This document shows, in pieces, positions 22,325-33,154 of a DNA stretch of 64,000 nt (positions are counted from its first letter, which is position 1; each line of letters begins with the position of its first letter). The notes under the pieces are model-generated. The model saw only the letters and a program-made list of their open reading frames with translations. It was not told the origin of the DNA and searched no databases. The stretch is from NCBI GenBank assembly GCA_029876055.1, contig CM056878.1, positions 2,542,001-2,606,000 on the forward strand, written 5' to 3'. The stretch is from Madurella fahalii (taxonomy: Eukaryota > Ascomycota > Sordariomycetes > Sordariales). The translations under genes and the position numbers were made by a program.

Positions 22325-23606
22325 CTACGCCTTCCCACTACTAAATATCTCCCGCTTCACCTCAGCCGCCATAAGCCCCGCCCGCTCCTTGGCCGCAACC
22401 TGACTGACATCCCGCACAATCTTTTCGATGGCCAGATCTGCCGGGCTTTTCCCAATACCGGCGCCAGCACCAGCACCGGCACCGGAAACAGCACCGGCAC
22501 CACCACCACCGGCACCACCACCACCACTACCTCCTCCTCCTCCTCCTCCGCCTCCACCTCCCGTGCCGGTCCCAAGCAACCCTCCGAACCCGGCGGGCCC
22601 GCCCCTTCCGCCGGCGCGAGACACGCCCGCCGCGGCCTCTTGGATCCGGTGGCCCAGATCGCTCATCTGGCTGCTCGCGTAGTCGCGGTTGGTCAGCAGC
22701 GGGTTCTGCGCGAGCGTCGACACCCAGTACTTGTTCCACAGCAGCTCGAGCAGCCTGCTGTCGAGGGTGCTCCGGAAGTGCTCGACCTCGAGGGCGTAGT
22801 ACTTTGCGGCGTGGGCGCCAAAGTCGGCGGCCTTGGCGAGCGGGACGGATTGTTGCTGCTGGTGGTGGTGGTGGTGGTGTTGGTGATGGATGGAGGAAAA
22901 GGGAGACGACGAGGAAGAAGAGGCCGCCGGCTGGTTGGTGGTGGTGGCGAGCGGTGGCGGCGGCGGCGGCGGCGGCGTGTAACCGTCGGGGAAGGTGCGG
23001 AAGGCGCCGATCTCGACCTTGTTGGCCGACACGGTCCGGTCCGGGTCGATGACGATGGCCACCATGGGTCCCTGTAGCTGCTGGAGCTTCTGCGTCGCTA
23101 CGTCGATGCCCGACAGCCAGCACCCGTAGCCCGGGTGCGAGTGGTACCAGCCGATGACGTTCTCCTGGCGCGACTCGTCGCGGCAGAGGGCCAGGTACTC
23201 GACCAAGTACTCGTCGGCTTCGCCCTGCGCGTTGACGCGGGTCTCGGTGCCTTCGACGGGGAGGCGGAAGGCGTCGGTGACCACGAGGGCGGTGCCGTCG
23301 ACGTACCCCTGCATGATCCCCATCACTTCGAGCGAGCCGCCCGAGCGGGCATGCATGACCATCTTGATGAGGGCGACGGCGCTGACGCGGACGGTTCTGA
23401 AGTAGTGCGGGTCAGAGACCCAGGGCCGTTTGGCCGAGATTTCGCTTTGTGATGAGGGTATGTAGTTGTAGAGCGAGTCGCGCTGGCGGTCGACCAGCTT
23501 GTCGGTTAGTGGGAGCTCTGGGCATGGGAGTTTCTTGGTTAGCTACCGACTGGCACCCACGAGAAGTAATGTTTCGCATATAAGAGAAGAAAAGCTAATT
23601 ACCCAT
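22325..23606 (-). CDS. csn5: COP9 signalosome subunit 5 (JAMM deneddylase)
   Basis: Catalytic subunit of the COP9 signalosome, a metalloprotease that removes Nedd8 from cullins. Exon 2 is 23517-22325. The start is best explained by a 4-base first exon (ATGG, 23606-23603) joined across an 85-base intron, reading MELPLTDKLVDRQRDSLYNY; total 398 residues. The JAMM site is complete: Glu65 in SLEVMG, then HSHPGYGCWLSGID with His127, His129 and Asp140. The protein is longer than most CSN5 because of low-complexity inserts after the MPN core: a run of eight Pro, Ser runs, a His/Gln tract, and a Gly/Ala-rich stretch of about 50 residues near the C-terminus. If the 4-base exon is wrong, the N-terminus changes but not the catalytic core. 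Confidence 0.92.
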
Positions 23607-24124
23607 CTTGAGATGTGTTCCCGCGACGGCTGTCGAGAGCTTGTGCAAAACGGGAGGGCTGTGAGTTGTGAAGGTGGGAACGGAAGCTGCAGGCTGCCTA
23701 GAAGTTGAGGATGGAGGGGTCAGCGGTCTGGCCGGAGAGTTGCGATAAGATAAGAAACGCTGCCGTCAAGGTGCCAAACCATCCTCCCCTAAGGTCCCGA
23801 CAGCCGCTGACAGTTCAGTGCTTTTGCGTACATCGCGAATGGAGAAGACTTACTACATATCGAGGCATATATTGCTTTGCTAGATACAATATAGATATGT
23901 GCTACTCGAACTCCTTTAGGTAGAAACCGGTCCAATGCTCCAGAACAATGCAGCCAGTCACTATTGCCTCCCTCCACCTCTACCTTCCTGCCTTCCGGCT
24001 TCCGTCTTCCTTCTAGGACCAGTAATATGTAAAACGTGAATAAGAGAGAGGGAGAAAAAAAAAAAAAGAAGAAAAAAAAGACAAGAAAAAGAAAAAAAGA
24101 TAACAAAAACATGCAACACCCTCC
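23607..24124. other. Intergenic between CSN5 and FMP27
   Basis: About 520 bases of CSN5 upstream sequence and FMP27 3' region, both genes running leftward. An A-rich imperfect tract (AAAAAGAAGAAAAAAAAG type) lies at 24055-24100, just past the FMP27 stop. The upstream frame leading into the CSN5 ATG is open but has no in-frame ATG. Confidence 0.5.
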
Positions 24125-27100
24125 TCACCCTGTCCTCATCCTCGGGCCCCGACTAAGCTTCCGTACGAGCCCATTCCCGCCGCCCGGTTCCTCTTCACCA
24201 TTTGCACCATCCTCCACGCCATCACCATCACCACCGCCACCACCACTACCCGTGTGCACTATCGTCCCTTCTCGGTCCTTCAATCGGTGAGCCAAAGCGT
24301 GGATCTTGTCGCGCAACACACCAGTCCTCCTACGCTCGGGACTAGGTTGGTCCGCCACCAGCCCGTTATTAGGCGTCCCACTTGAAGAAGAAGCAGTGGA
24401 GACAATTCCACTGCTGCTTCCGGGCCGGGGCGTCCCACCGTTCCCTTGAGCGTGTCCGCCCCCACCCCCGAACGGTCTAGACCAGCCGCTCGATGCCGGT
24501 CGCAAGAGGTTGAAGCCGCTTCTGTGGCCATGGGCTGGGCTCTCAGGCGGCGCCGTGAATGCCGGCGATGGCGGCGCCATGAGGAACGACGGGACTGTCG
24601 GGCCCGTTTGTTGTTGTTGCTGTTGCTGCGTGTTGATTGTCAAGTTGCTGGACCGCTGCGAGCGGGAGGAGGCGATGCTAGAGCTCCTGCTCGTTGACGG
24701 GCCCTGGATGGATGTCTGCGAACGCCTGATGGACTGCGGTGGCGAGCGAGAGAAGTCGTAGATCGACGACGAGTCATCGCCGCTGTTGTCTCTCGACTCA
24801 ACCGCTGTTGGTGTGGCTAGCAGCACCGAGCTCGTGGCCAGCTCCCGTAGCTTCGACTGCTGCGCAATGTTTGGCCTGTGCTTAGAGAACTTGTTTCCGA
24901 TGATGGCGCCCGTGTGACTGATCAGCGCCTTGATGACTCTGCTCTTCAGAGCGAGCGCAAGGTCCAGGTTGGACCACGTTTTGTTGCGGTACTCAATCGT
25001 GGGGAGTCGGAAGACGAAATCATGCACGTCTTCAAAGTTGCGGTCGCCCTTGCCCTTGTAGCTCAGGCACAGCACGACTGAGGGCATCTTTATATACGCA
25101 AACGTCATGTAATTGGATGCGCGGTCGATCATCTTGGATAAGTCGTCGGATTGCTTCTTCTTTTCGCCGTCGTTCGACCTGTGTCGCAGGATGAAGCGGG
25201 ATCCCTTCCTGGGCTCTCCGTTGACGGAAACCGTATCCTTGGACGAGAAGCCTGATGGCGTCCTGATTGCGCCGGGGCGCGGAGTGCTCACGCGCAGAGA
25301 ATCATGCGACCGCTTTTTGCCCACGGCCTTGAATCCCGAACCAGAGCGGAAGAGACGGAACGAGGTGCCTTCGCCCGAATGAATACTGAGCGCCTTTTGA
25401 TCTTTGATAGACGCTTCGTCGGGGTCAGAGGTTAGGGTTGGGCGCAGGCGGAGCTCGAGAGACCCAGCACGTGTCGTGTATGGCCCGTCATCCTGGTCGG
25501 CATCGGCAGTCACAAGACGCGGTACCGACTCAGCCAGCGACTCGCTGTCGGCCTCATCTTCCTCGTCCCCCACAGAAGACTGCTTTACCATGAATGGCGA
25601 GCTGTTCTTGCCGCCGCTGGATGACTTGTCGCCGTCCGTGTCGGGGAATATGTACTCGAAAAGCTTCTTCCCAATCTCGCGCTCCAGCTGGATCTTCAGC
25701 GGGAACAGGTTTACCTCGAAGTGGTCCATGACTGGAATGCCGGCGATGGCCTCAAGCATGTTCCAGTACACTCGGATCATTGGCTGGGAGCCTGTGTCAA
25801 ACCCACCACTGTTGCCCTCGACATAGGGCGCCACCATTGCGGGATAGATGGCATCCGGAAGCAGGTTCAGGCCGAGAATCCTGCCGACTTGGATCAGATT
25901 GAGATGCGAACCGTCTGAGTTGTCGGTCCGATCGTATTCCACGTCCTTGAGCTGCAGTTCGACGAGGGGTTCGTTGTTGTCCCGGATGAGCTGCCAGACG
26001 ATCTCCTTCGCCATGATGCTCCACTTCATGAGGGTGCTGCTCGTCGTGTTGTCAAACTTCCGCTGAGACGAGGTGATGGCCTTCATCATGAAGAACAGCT
26101 CGTCCTCGCACGCTGCCAGGTCACGCTCCAGCACCAGCCGGTCTTTCCATCCCTTCTTGTCCAGCTGCCTGGAGTGCGTCTGGAAGTGCGTCTTGATCTC
26201 TTCCAGCTGCCGGACCCGCTCCTGGAGCTTGATAACCATTTCCGGAGCGCCACGCAAGTCGCTGAAGTCGGAGGCGAGCATGATTTTTTCCAGCCGCTCG
26301 TTCCGTGTCTTCTCCAAGGGTTCACTGTACATGAGGAGGTCGACCACGATGACGTAGATGGCGTAATACTGGGATGAGTTGCACAACGCATGAGCCTGCG
26401 GGAACTCGACCCAGAGATTGTCTGTTCTGCTCTCGGTGTTGTCTTGCACGGCTTCGTCGGTGCCCTCGTTGGTATTGACCTCGTCGTTGTACTTCAGCCG
26501 AAGCGTGTTGAACTTGTCGTAGCGAAGCATGGCCGAGGTTTTCTGCACGACTCGCTTGAACCCAAAGGGGTCCGCCTGGAAGTCAAACATAACCTCCATC
26601 GGAACCCATGGTGGCCACGCCGAACCCGGCGGCGTGCCGTACGTATTGCCCGAGTACATGGACACCAGCTGTGTCGAAAACCACTTTTGATGCGTAACGA
26701 AAAACTGCGTGCTGTCCATGTTGACGAGGAAGCGTCGCTGAACAAGGCCGCTGACGTTATCAGACATCCTGCTCTTGTCAAGGACATCAACCACCTTGAG
26801 CTCCATGCCCTTAGATGTCGTGAGGACCACGTGCTTCTTGTTCTTGTCGCTCTGTAGCTGGATCTGCGGCGCGATGAGGCGGACGTGGTAACTGTTCTGG
26901 GTCGTGAACTCATCCGCGATACCGCTCGACAGGTCAGCGATGGATGGATGTGCCGCTCCATCCTCAGCGCCGTCTGCCCCCATGAACTTTTTGCCATCCT
27001 GTAGTATTCTGCGGATCTTGTCCTCAATGTCCTTCTGGGCGTCGCTGTCTGTTCCATTCGCATCTGGAGTGCTGCCAGTTGCAGAGGGGGTTGCAGGGTT

Positions 27101-30100
27101 ACCGCCCTTGGCCGTCTTTGACTTGGTCTGTTCCTCCACGAGATCCAGGATGAACTTCACAGCTGGGCGCGAAAGGTAATACACGAAACCCCGCCGCTGG
27201 CCGACTTGATGGATGTAGCGGAGGATGATGTTCCGCAGCGTGTTGTTCCATTTCAGTTGCAGGTTATGGACAACGAATCGGTTCTTGAAGTCGCTCGCAA
27301 ACTCGGCAGCAGCCGGGGTCGACATGCTCCCTTGTAGATTTGGGGGGATTCCATGATCTACCTCGGAACTTGGGGACCCTTGGCCCTGGCTGGAAGTGGG
27401 AGACGGCGGTGTCATCTCCTCCAGCATTCCTTCTAAGAATGTCCTCCTCCCAGCAAGAACGACAGTGTGCCGGTTCAGGACCTCAAGCTCGGCCCTGAAG
27501 TCTGTCTCGCCAGGATCGCCTCGGATGAGCCGAAGCTCAATCTCTCCTAGGTTCCGCTTATGCGTCTCCACCTGCTCGTCAAGCTGCTCCAGCCGCCGAC
27601 GGATCAGTTGACTTTGTACTCTCCTTGGGTCGTCGTCCTCGCTCATGACGCAGAAGTGGGTCGGTTCCTTGCCGAAGGGACTGGTCCGATCTGGATCGCC
27701 GTCAATGATGCCACCGATGTCTGTCTGGCGGAAGTAGGTAATGCGGGGGGCGAATGCAAGCGGCAGGATCTTGGTGTCAGGATTTGGTTCGGTCGGGAGG
27801 ATCCAATCAAGCTCGACAAAGTCGTCCATGTCAATCCATGTCAAGTCATTGTCGGGGATCGTGAAGCGGGAGAGGTCGGTGCCATCGCCCTCCTGGTCCG
27901 TAATGAAGGTTGAGAGCGAATGCCTCATGACCGCGTCAGCTGTTGTGGCCCGGATGCTAGCCGAAACAGCTCGTATATCGGCCGAGATCAGATCCAGCTG
28001 TCCGGCGTGGATCTTCATGCCGCTCGTTCTGGTCTGGGTCTTGCGGCCACGGTCTCTGGTGTTGAACTCCTCTCGCCTCTGATGTAAATCCAGTATCCAG
28101 CTGTCAAACCGGACCTTGATGCCGGTTGCCGAGACAGCGTTCTCGGAATAGTCCTCGGCATCTTTGTGTTTGTAGATGTGACTGAGGAACAGTGGCGCCA
28201 GCAAAACATTGTATTTAATGGTAGCGAGGTGTCTGCCAAACTTCTTGCTATTCTTTTCCCGTCCAGGCCAGAGCGAGCCTTGCCGGATTGGTAGAGAGAG
28301 CGGCCCCGAGAATAGAGACCACCAAGCGAAGAAATGGGTGAAGAGACGAGGGGTGAGGTGGACGGTATTGTAGCTCCGTGACGGCTCAGAAATCGGCCCG
28401 GTCCACTCTCGATCAACCGGTGCGCGGACGGCCACGGATAGATGGATATGCTGGCTGCGGAAACCGCGGAAAGCGTCGTAGGGGAGACCGCCCTGAGTCT
28501 TGGCATACTGCGGTGACTTGAGCACAACGTCGTAGTGCGGTATAAAATCGAAACTCCTGTTGCCTTGCTCGATCGCCCGCTCAAAGACAAGTCCGGCCAG
28601 CCATTGCACCTTGCCCGAGAGTTTCATGACAACCTTCTTGAAGGCCGCGCCAGCCCTTCGGCTGCTGTCGCTCGCGATGCTCTCATCCTCGCCGTGTTGC
28701 CGGCGGCTCTCGCGGACTTGGTGGCTGTAGTCGGGCACCGCCAGGACGTACTCGCCGCTGTCGACCGTCATGAAGCGCTTGGGATCATCGTCGGTGTGTA
28801 TGTTCCATCTTACATCGTTTCGCCAGCACATGAGGAACCCGGCGCCGTTACCCGTGACTTGATACGGGTCTCTACTACCCTTCAGCGCAAGGTGGACGTC
28901 ACCGTCGCCACGCCATGCCACCCGGACGCGCGAGTGGAAATTGAGTCGAATCTTATCCCAGAACCCGACCTTCTCGGAGGGATCAAGCTGCGGTTTCGTC
29001 ATTGACTCGATCGCCATCATCATGTCCTGGATGGCAGGCTGGTAGGACGGGCCCCATGTGATGCGGGTCGGGTTCGCAGTGTGAATGTCAATGGTCATAT
29101 CCGAAAAAGTCTTGACAGGCCCGATGGTCCTCCGCACGTCCACCGCGAAGCTTCCCTCGTTGGGTGCTGTCGGGTCCAAGCCCCGGGGCGGCACGATCTG
29201 GACTCTAATCCTTCGAGTGGACTCCGGACCCCGATATTCTTCGGCGATCACAAAGTCTGTTGACATGGAAAGGGCGGGTAGGCGGACAGACTGGGCGGAT
29301 TTGGTAGCCGGCACATGCAAGAATGGGAGCGGGTAATCGCGGAGTGATATCCGTGCCTCTCCCATGCTGATCTGTACGTTCATGGGAATGAGAAGAGCGT
29401 ACTGCATGTTCCTTGGCATGCCCTTCCCAACCTTGTGCAGGAAGTCTGGGAGCTCTCTCATGGGAAACGACGGCTTATCGATCGCGATATGGAGATCATT
29501 GATGAGTGCCGACATGAGCGCCGGCCGTTGTGGCACCTCCAAGATCTTCTCGCTGTCCTCCAAATCATCAGGAATCTCATTGACGCCCCAAAACTGAGCA
29601 TGCACATCCTTCATCCCGTTTCTGGCCAGCATATACTGGCGATCGATACGCTGCTTCCAGCTCTTGGCGTTGTGCAAGTCCAAGTTGTGTCTTGCCTCGG
29701 TAATCGAGATGCGTGCGTTACCGCTGAACCCTTGGCTGCTACCTTCTGGGTCATACCTTGGTGCTCGATCGCGGAAACGTCCTTCGCTGGCCGCTCCCCG
29801 TTGCCCGTCGATGCTACGACTTCTAGCATGCGAGACTCCTGGTGTGGGGGGTTCACCCTGCGGAGCGGCGGATCGCGTCCGCAACTTGGACGACCCTTTT
29901 CTTGAATCTTCCTCGTGGATCTTCTTGACCTTAAGACGGAAGGCTTCCTCGCGCGCCTGGCGCTGCATCATTTCGACCAGGCCGGCCCGGTAGATGACGC
30001 CGAGCTTCCATTCAAATGCGCCGTCTTCCAGCTCGAAGAGCAGCGCCTTTGCTCGAAGCGAGACTTTCGGAACGTTCTTGGGAGCCTCGGGGCCTTTGTC

Positions 30101-33100
30101 GAGAATGTACTCGTCTGTCCCAGTCTTGAATCTGTGGTGGAGCTGTATGACAGACTTGAAAGTGTTGACAATGTTGTCTGTAATCTTGTAAATAACCATC
30201 TCATGGGGCACGGCCAAGCGAATAGTTTCCGAGACAACGTCGAACAATCGCTCTTCATGGAGCCCTCCGCCGGTGACCTTGCGCCGTGACTCTCGGTAGT
30301 CTACCCGAGCGTTCTTGATGCTGACCACCCTGGCCCAAACTCTGCGCATCCTGGGAGCTTCCGCATACAGCCGGATTAGCTTGGCGTGTGCGTACGGGGC
30401 CCCCCATCGGTGGCGCCCTGCTTCCATGCTGTAAACTTGGAGCATCAATGGGGGATCCGAGGGCAGGTCGGCCTTGACTTGGACGAGGGCCGCCTTGAAG
30501 TCGACACAGACAAGCTCGGGTGTGGCCCTCCAGGAATCAATGTCATCCAGCGAGAAATTGGGGGCACTGCCGCTTAGTGGCGATAGGTGGCCAACAACGT
30601 GTCTCTGTGGTGACATGGGTGGCGTCCTGGGCTCAGCGACTTCTTTGTTAGTGCTGATAAATGCTTTCCGCAGTGTTGAGACGGCTACCCCTACGGCGTA
30701 ATGCCGGTAGAGAGAATAGTGGACGAGGAGCGTTCTGATGTGAGAGTTGATGTGGAACACCGGACCTTGGTTGTCGCTCAAGGCTGAGAGGGCAAGCTCG
30801 AACTTGGGCATGTTCAGGAACGGCTCGAACTCCCATTTTTCTGCCGACTCAACCATGAACACTTCAAATCCCCGGACATGCACGGATATGCGACGGCCAT
30901 CGCCATCATGGTGATATTTCCTTCTCGGCGACATTGGAACCGCCCTCAGCAACTCAGATTCGGGCGACATCATGCCGCGACTGCTGGCTCTGCGCCGGGA
31001 CGGCCGTCGCTGCAGCCCGTCCAGTCTCTGGGCTCGGTATTCAGCCGACCACGAGTCCAGCTGAATGGCGACACCTCTCGAGTCTTCGGATATCTCCTTG
31101 TCCACACCCGCCACTTCAATGCTGCAGTCTGAGCACTGCAGCTGGAAGTGCAGTAGCCAAGCGGGCATAGCGCGCAGAAAGTTGGAGTGTCGGGGAGTCT
31201 TTGACTCAGCGCGCTTATCTGGCTGGACATTGAGCCGTAACTGCCGCACGATTTGACGCAAGCCGTCAAGAATCTCTTCCCTGACCATCTTGAGCGTAAA
31301 GGTCTCGAGATTCCCTGTCGCGGCTACATGCACGTCGGGCGATGCATTGAGCTGCACCCTCAGGTCGAATGTCTCCGTCTCGAGCAGGTCGAACCGGTTC
31401 CCGGCAGATGTCTGGTAATACAGGTTATGTGTCTGAACCCTCATAATAGCGGCCAGAGAATAATGGAGCTCCTCGACAGTCGAGTGGAATGATTCCATGT
31501 CGAGGGATACGGATGATATGGAGGATATGATCAAGTCAAACTCATCGGGGTCTGCGGCTTTTTGCACCGGTGGAAGCGCTATCCTCACCACAGGCTCCTG
31601 CATCGAGAATTTGATGTTTGCTTTGGGGAGGAGCCGTGAGATGAGCATGTGCCGCTGCTGTTGCTGCGTCTTTGGTGGCTTGGATTTCCTTCGCAGCATC
31701 GCCAACAGGAGCGGAAGATGGCGAGGGTCAAGGTCGAGAGACGGGGAGGTCACAACCGAGTTCGCAAAGAGTATGTTTGCATTCCGCTGCTCGGCGGTCC
31801 CCTCATCGGCCAGCTCGACCGTCTTGGAGGGCAGTGTGGTTCGCGCAGTCGTGGTGGCCATCGGAATGTACATGATGCGCTCGGGTTTCCCGTGCCCATC
31901 GTCCAGGCCGATGGAGATGGACAGCGCAGCCATCAAGGCCTCATGGGCAATATCCTTCGAGGGGAAGTACATTCGGTGTGCGGGGGATTTCGGATCCAGT
32001 CGATGGAGGTCAATGCCCACTTCCTTCATGGACGCCGTCAGAAGCATCGGGGAGCCCGCAGGCCTGACCGTGTCAATCTTTTTGGTGAGCCCAATGAAGC
32101 TGACGGCGAACTGGACTTCTTTGATGCCCCTAAGAACGGAGCTCACAAGCTCTTTCGAGTCGGACACGGTCTGCATCAGTTCTTGGTTGGTGCTCCCCGG
32201 GACGTCGAGCTCCTGAATCACCTGGTCGACGATCACGTCGACGGGTTCAGAATGGGCAAAGTGGTGGTCGGTCTCGGCCCGAATCTTCTTGTACAGGGCG
32301 GTGCTGTGGTGGATATCGTCATAGGGGATATGGACGCGGCCCAGCTTGAGGGCGACAGCGGCGTCGCGGAGGCCGTCGAGAGCCTCGTAAAGATAGCCGT
32401 GAATATTCAGAGTGGCGCTATCCAGAACCTCCAGCGAATCCCTACCTTCAGCCGTGAACAGCACACTTCGGAGGGTCACGATCCATTCCGCCTGCTGTTT
32501 CTGGCCCTTTCTCTCTGCCCTTCCCTGCAGGAAGAAGCGCGCATGGTCAACCATCTTCCTCCGAGTGTCGACTGCGATGGTGAAACTGCCCATCTGCACG
32601 TTCCCCACACCCTCGATGCTGACGGTCGAATTGGTCGCGACGACGTCGACCATGCGGAGCCAGTTAACCCTCCGGTGGAGGCGCTTGATCCGTTCCTTGA
32701 CTCTTGTCAACCTCTTCCACGTCTTGCTCCGCCCATCGTAGTCGGTATCCCGTCGGATAGGCCTCGGGGTTCTCGGTTTTTTTGGAGTCTCTGGTCGTGT
32801 CGACGCAGCATCTCGATCGGCAGTGTCCGAGTCGGATTCCTCATCATCAGAAGCAGCCCCGCTTGCCTTGCTCCCCTCCAACTCCCGAACGTTGACGGTA
32901 ACAGCAAGCTCGCTCACAACAATACTTAGCCAGGTAGGCTGGGCGAAGGTCGGGCGGTGGACGTTGAGGCCCAGGCCGCGTATCTCGATTCGGATGCCAT
33001 CGCGCGGGGTGTAGGCGAGCCGTCGGAGGGAGAAGTAGCCAATGCGCTGGATCGAGATACCGGTAATTATGCGAACGACGGCGAATAGGACGAATGACGA

Positions 33101-33154
33101 CAGATAGAGGAGGACCACAATTCCGAATATGAAGGTGGGATTAAGGAGGGCCAT
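24125..33154 (-). CDS. FMP27: Bridge-like lipid transfer protein, FMP27/Hobbit/BLTP2 family
   Basis: Giant rod-like protein of the RBG (bridge-like lipid transfer) family, thought to carry lipids along a hydrophobic groove at endoplasmic reticulum contacts with the plasma membrane. It is a single uninterrupted frame of 3009 codons. An N-terminal hydrophobic anchor (residues about 7-31, starting FIFGIVVLLYLSSFVLF) is followed by the conserved start of the groove, IGYFSLRRLAYTPRDGIRIE. The family marker GFWDK occurs near residue 1390 (VGFWDKIRLNFHSRVRVAW) and the WPPW marker near residue 2180 (GSAWPPWVPMEVMFDFQADP), in the expected order. The last 350 residues are disordered: Ser-rich, a seven-residue Gln run near 24615-24635, and Gly-rich. 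The start ATG directly precedes the anchor. No intron is needed. Confidence 0.93.
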   Translation of the reverse strand: MALLNPTFIFGIVVLLYLSSFVLFAVVRIITGISIQRIGYFSLRRLAYTPRDGIRIEIRGLGLNVHRPTFAQPTWLSIVVSELAVTVNVRELEGSKASGAASDDEESDSDTADRDAASTRPETPKKPRTPRPIRRDTDYDGRSKTWKRLTRVKERIKRLHRRVNWLRMVDVVATNSTVSIEGVGNVQMGSFTIAVDTRRKMVDHARFFLQGRAERKGQKQQAEWIVTLRSVLFTAEGRDSLEVLDSATLNIHGYLYEALDGLRDAAVALKLGRVHIPYDDIHHSTALYKKIRAETDHHFAHSEPVDVIVDQVIQELDVPGSTNQELMQTVSDSKELVSSVLRGIKEVQFAVSFIGLTKKIDTVRPAGSPMLLTASMKEVGIDLHRLDPKSPAHRMYFPSKDIAHEALMAALSISIGLDDGHGKPERIMYIPMATTTARTTLPSKTVELADEGTAEQRNANILFANSVVTSPSLDLDPRHLPLLLAMLRRKSKPPKTQQQQRHMLISRLLPKANIKFSMQEPVVRIALPPVQKAADPDEFDLIISSISSVSLDMESFHSTVEELHYSLAAIMRVQTHNLYYQTSAGNRFDLLETETFDLRVQLNASPDVHVAATGNLETFTLKMVREEILDGLRQIVRQLRLNVQPDKRAESKTPRHSNFLRAMPAWLLHFQLQCSDCSIEVAGVDKEISEDSRGVAIQLDSWSAEYRAQRLDGLQRRPSRRRASSRGMMSPESELLRAVPMSPRRKYHHDGDGRRISVHVRGFEVFMVESAEKWEFEPFLNMPKFELALSALSDNQGPVFHINSHIRTLLVHYSLYRHYAVGVAVSTLRKAFISTNKEVAEPRTPPMSPQRHVVGHLSPLSGSAPNFSLDDIDSWRATPELVCVDFKAALVQVKADLPSDPPLMLQVYSMEAGRHRWGAPYAHAKLIRLYAEAPRMRRVWARVVSIKNARVDYRESRRKVTGGGLHEERLFDVVSETIRLAVPHEMVIYKITDNIVNTFKSVIQLHHRFKTGTDEYILDKGPEAPKNVPKVSLRAKALLFELEDGAFEWKLGVIYRAGLVEMMQRQAREEAFRLKVKKIHEEDSRKGSSKLRTRSAAPQGEPPTPGVSHARSRSIDGQRGAASEGRFRDRAPRYDPEGSSQGFSGNARISITEARHNLDLHNAKSWKQRIDRQYMLARNGMKDVHAQFWGVNEIPDDLEDSEKILEVPQRPALMSALINDLHIAIDKPSFPMRELPDFLHKVGKGMPRNMQYALLIPMNVQISMGEARISLRDYPLPFLHVPATKSAQSVRLPALSMSTDFVIAEEYRGPESTRRIRVQIVPPRGLDPTAPNEGSFAVDVRRTIGPVKTFSDMTIDIHTANPTRITWGPSYQPAIQDMMMAIESMTKPQLDPSEKVGFWDKIRLNFHSRVRVAWRGDGDVHLALKGSRDPYQVTGNGAGFLMCWRNDVRWNIHTDDDPKRFMTVDSGEYVLAVPDYSHQVRESRRQHGEDESIASDSSRRAGAAFKKVVMKLSGKVQWLAGLVFERAIEQGNRSFDFIPHYDVVLKSPQYAKTQGGLPYDAFRGFRSQHIHLSVAVRAPVDREWTGPISEPSRSYNTVHLTPRLFTHFFAWWSLFSGPLSLPIRQGSLWPGREKNSKKFGRHLATIKYNVLLAPLFLSHIYKHKDAEDYSENAVSATGIKVRFDSWILDLHQRREEFNTRDRGRKTQTRTSGMKIHAGQLDLISADIRAVSASIRATTADAVMRHSLSTFITDQEGDGTDLSRFTIPDNDLTWIDMDDFVELDWILPTEPNPDTKILPLAFAPRITYFRQTDIGGIIDGDPDRTSPFGKEPTHFCVMSEDDDPRRVQSQLIRRRLEQLDEQVETHKRNLGEIELRLIRGDPGETDFRAELEVLNRHTVVLAGRRTFLEGMLEEMTPPSPTSSQGQGSPSSEVDHGIPPNLQGSMSTPAAAEFASDFKNRFVVHNLQLKWNNTLRNIILRYIHQVGQRRGFVYYLSRPAVKFILDLVEEQTKSKTAKGGNPATPSATGSTPDANGTDSDAQKDIEDKIRRILQDGKKFMGADGAEDGAAHPSIADLSSGIADEFTTQNSYHVRLIAPQIQLQSDKNKKHVVLTTSKGMELKVVDVLDKSRMSDNVSGLVQRRFLVNMDSTQFFVTHQKWFSTQLVSMYSGNTYGTPPGSAWPPWVPMEVMFDFQADPFGFKRVVQKTSAMLRYDKFNTLRLKYNDEVNTNEGTDEAVQDNTESRTDNLWVEFPQAHALCNSSQYYAIYVIVVDLLMYSEPLEKTRNERLEKIMLASDFSDLRGAPEMVIKLQERVRQLEEIKTHFQTHSRQLDKKGWKDRLVLERDLAACEDELFFMMKAITSSQRKFDNTTSSTLMKWSIMAKEIVWQLIRDNNEPLVELQLKDVEYDRTDNSDGSHLNLIQVGRILGLNLLPDAIYPAMVAPYVEGNSGGFDTGSQPMIRVYWNMLEAIAGIPVMDHFEVNLFPLKIQLEREIGKKLFEYIFPDTDGDKSSSGGKNSSPFMVKQSSVGDEEDEADSESLAESVPRLVTADADQDDGPYTTRAGSLELRLRPTLTSDPDEASIKDQKALSIHSGEGTSFRLFRSGSGFKAVGKKRSHDSLRVSTPRPGAIRTPSGFSSKDTVSVNGEPRKGSRFILRHRSNDGEKKKQSDDLSKMIDRASNYMTFAYIKMPSVVLCLSYKGKGDRNFEDVHDFVFRLPTIEYRNKTWSNLDLALALKSRVIKALISHTGAIIGNKFSKHRPNIAQQSKLRELATSSVLLATPTAVESRDNSGDDSSSIYDFSRSPPQSIRRSQTSIQGPSTSRSSSIASSRSQRSSNLTINTQQQQQQQTGPTVPSFLMAPPSPAFTAPPESPAHGHRSGFNLLRPASSGWSRPFGGGGGHAQGNGGTPRPGSSSGIVSTASSSSGTPNNGLVADQPSPERRRTGVLRDKIHALAHRLKDREGTIVHTGSGGGGGDGDGVEDGANGEEEPGGGNGLVRKLSRGPRMRTG

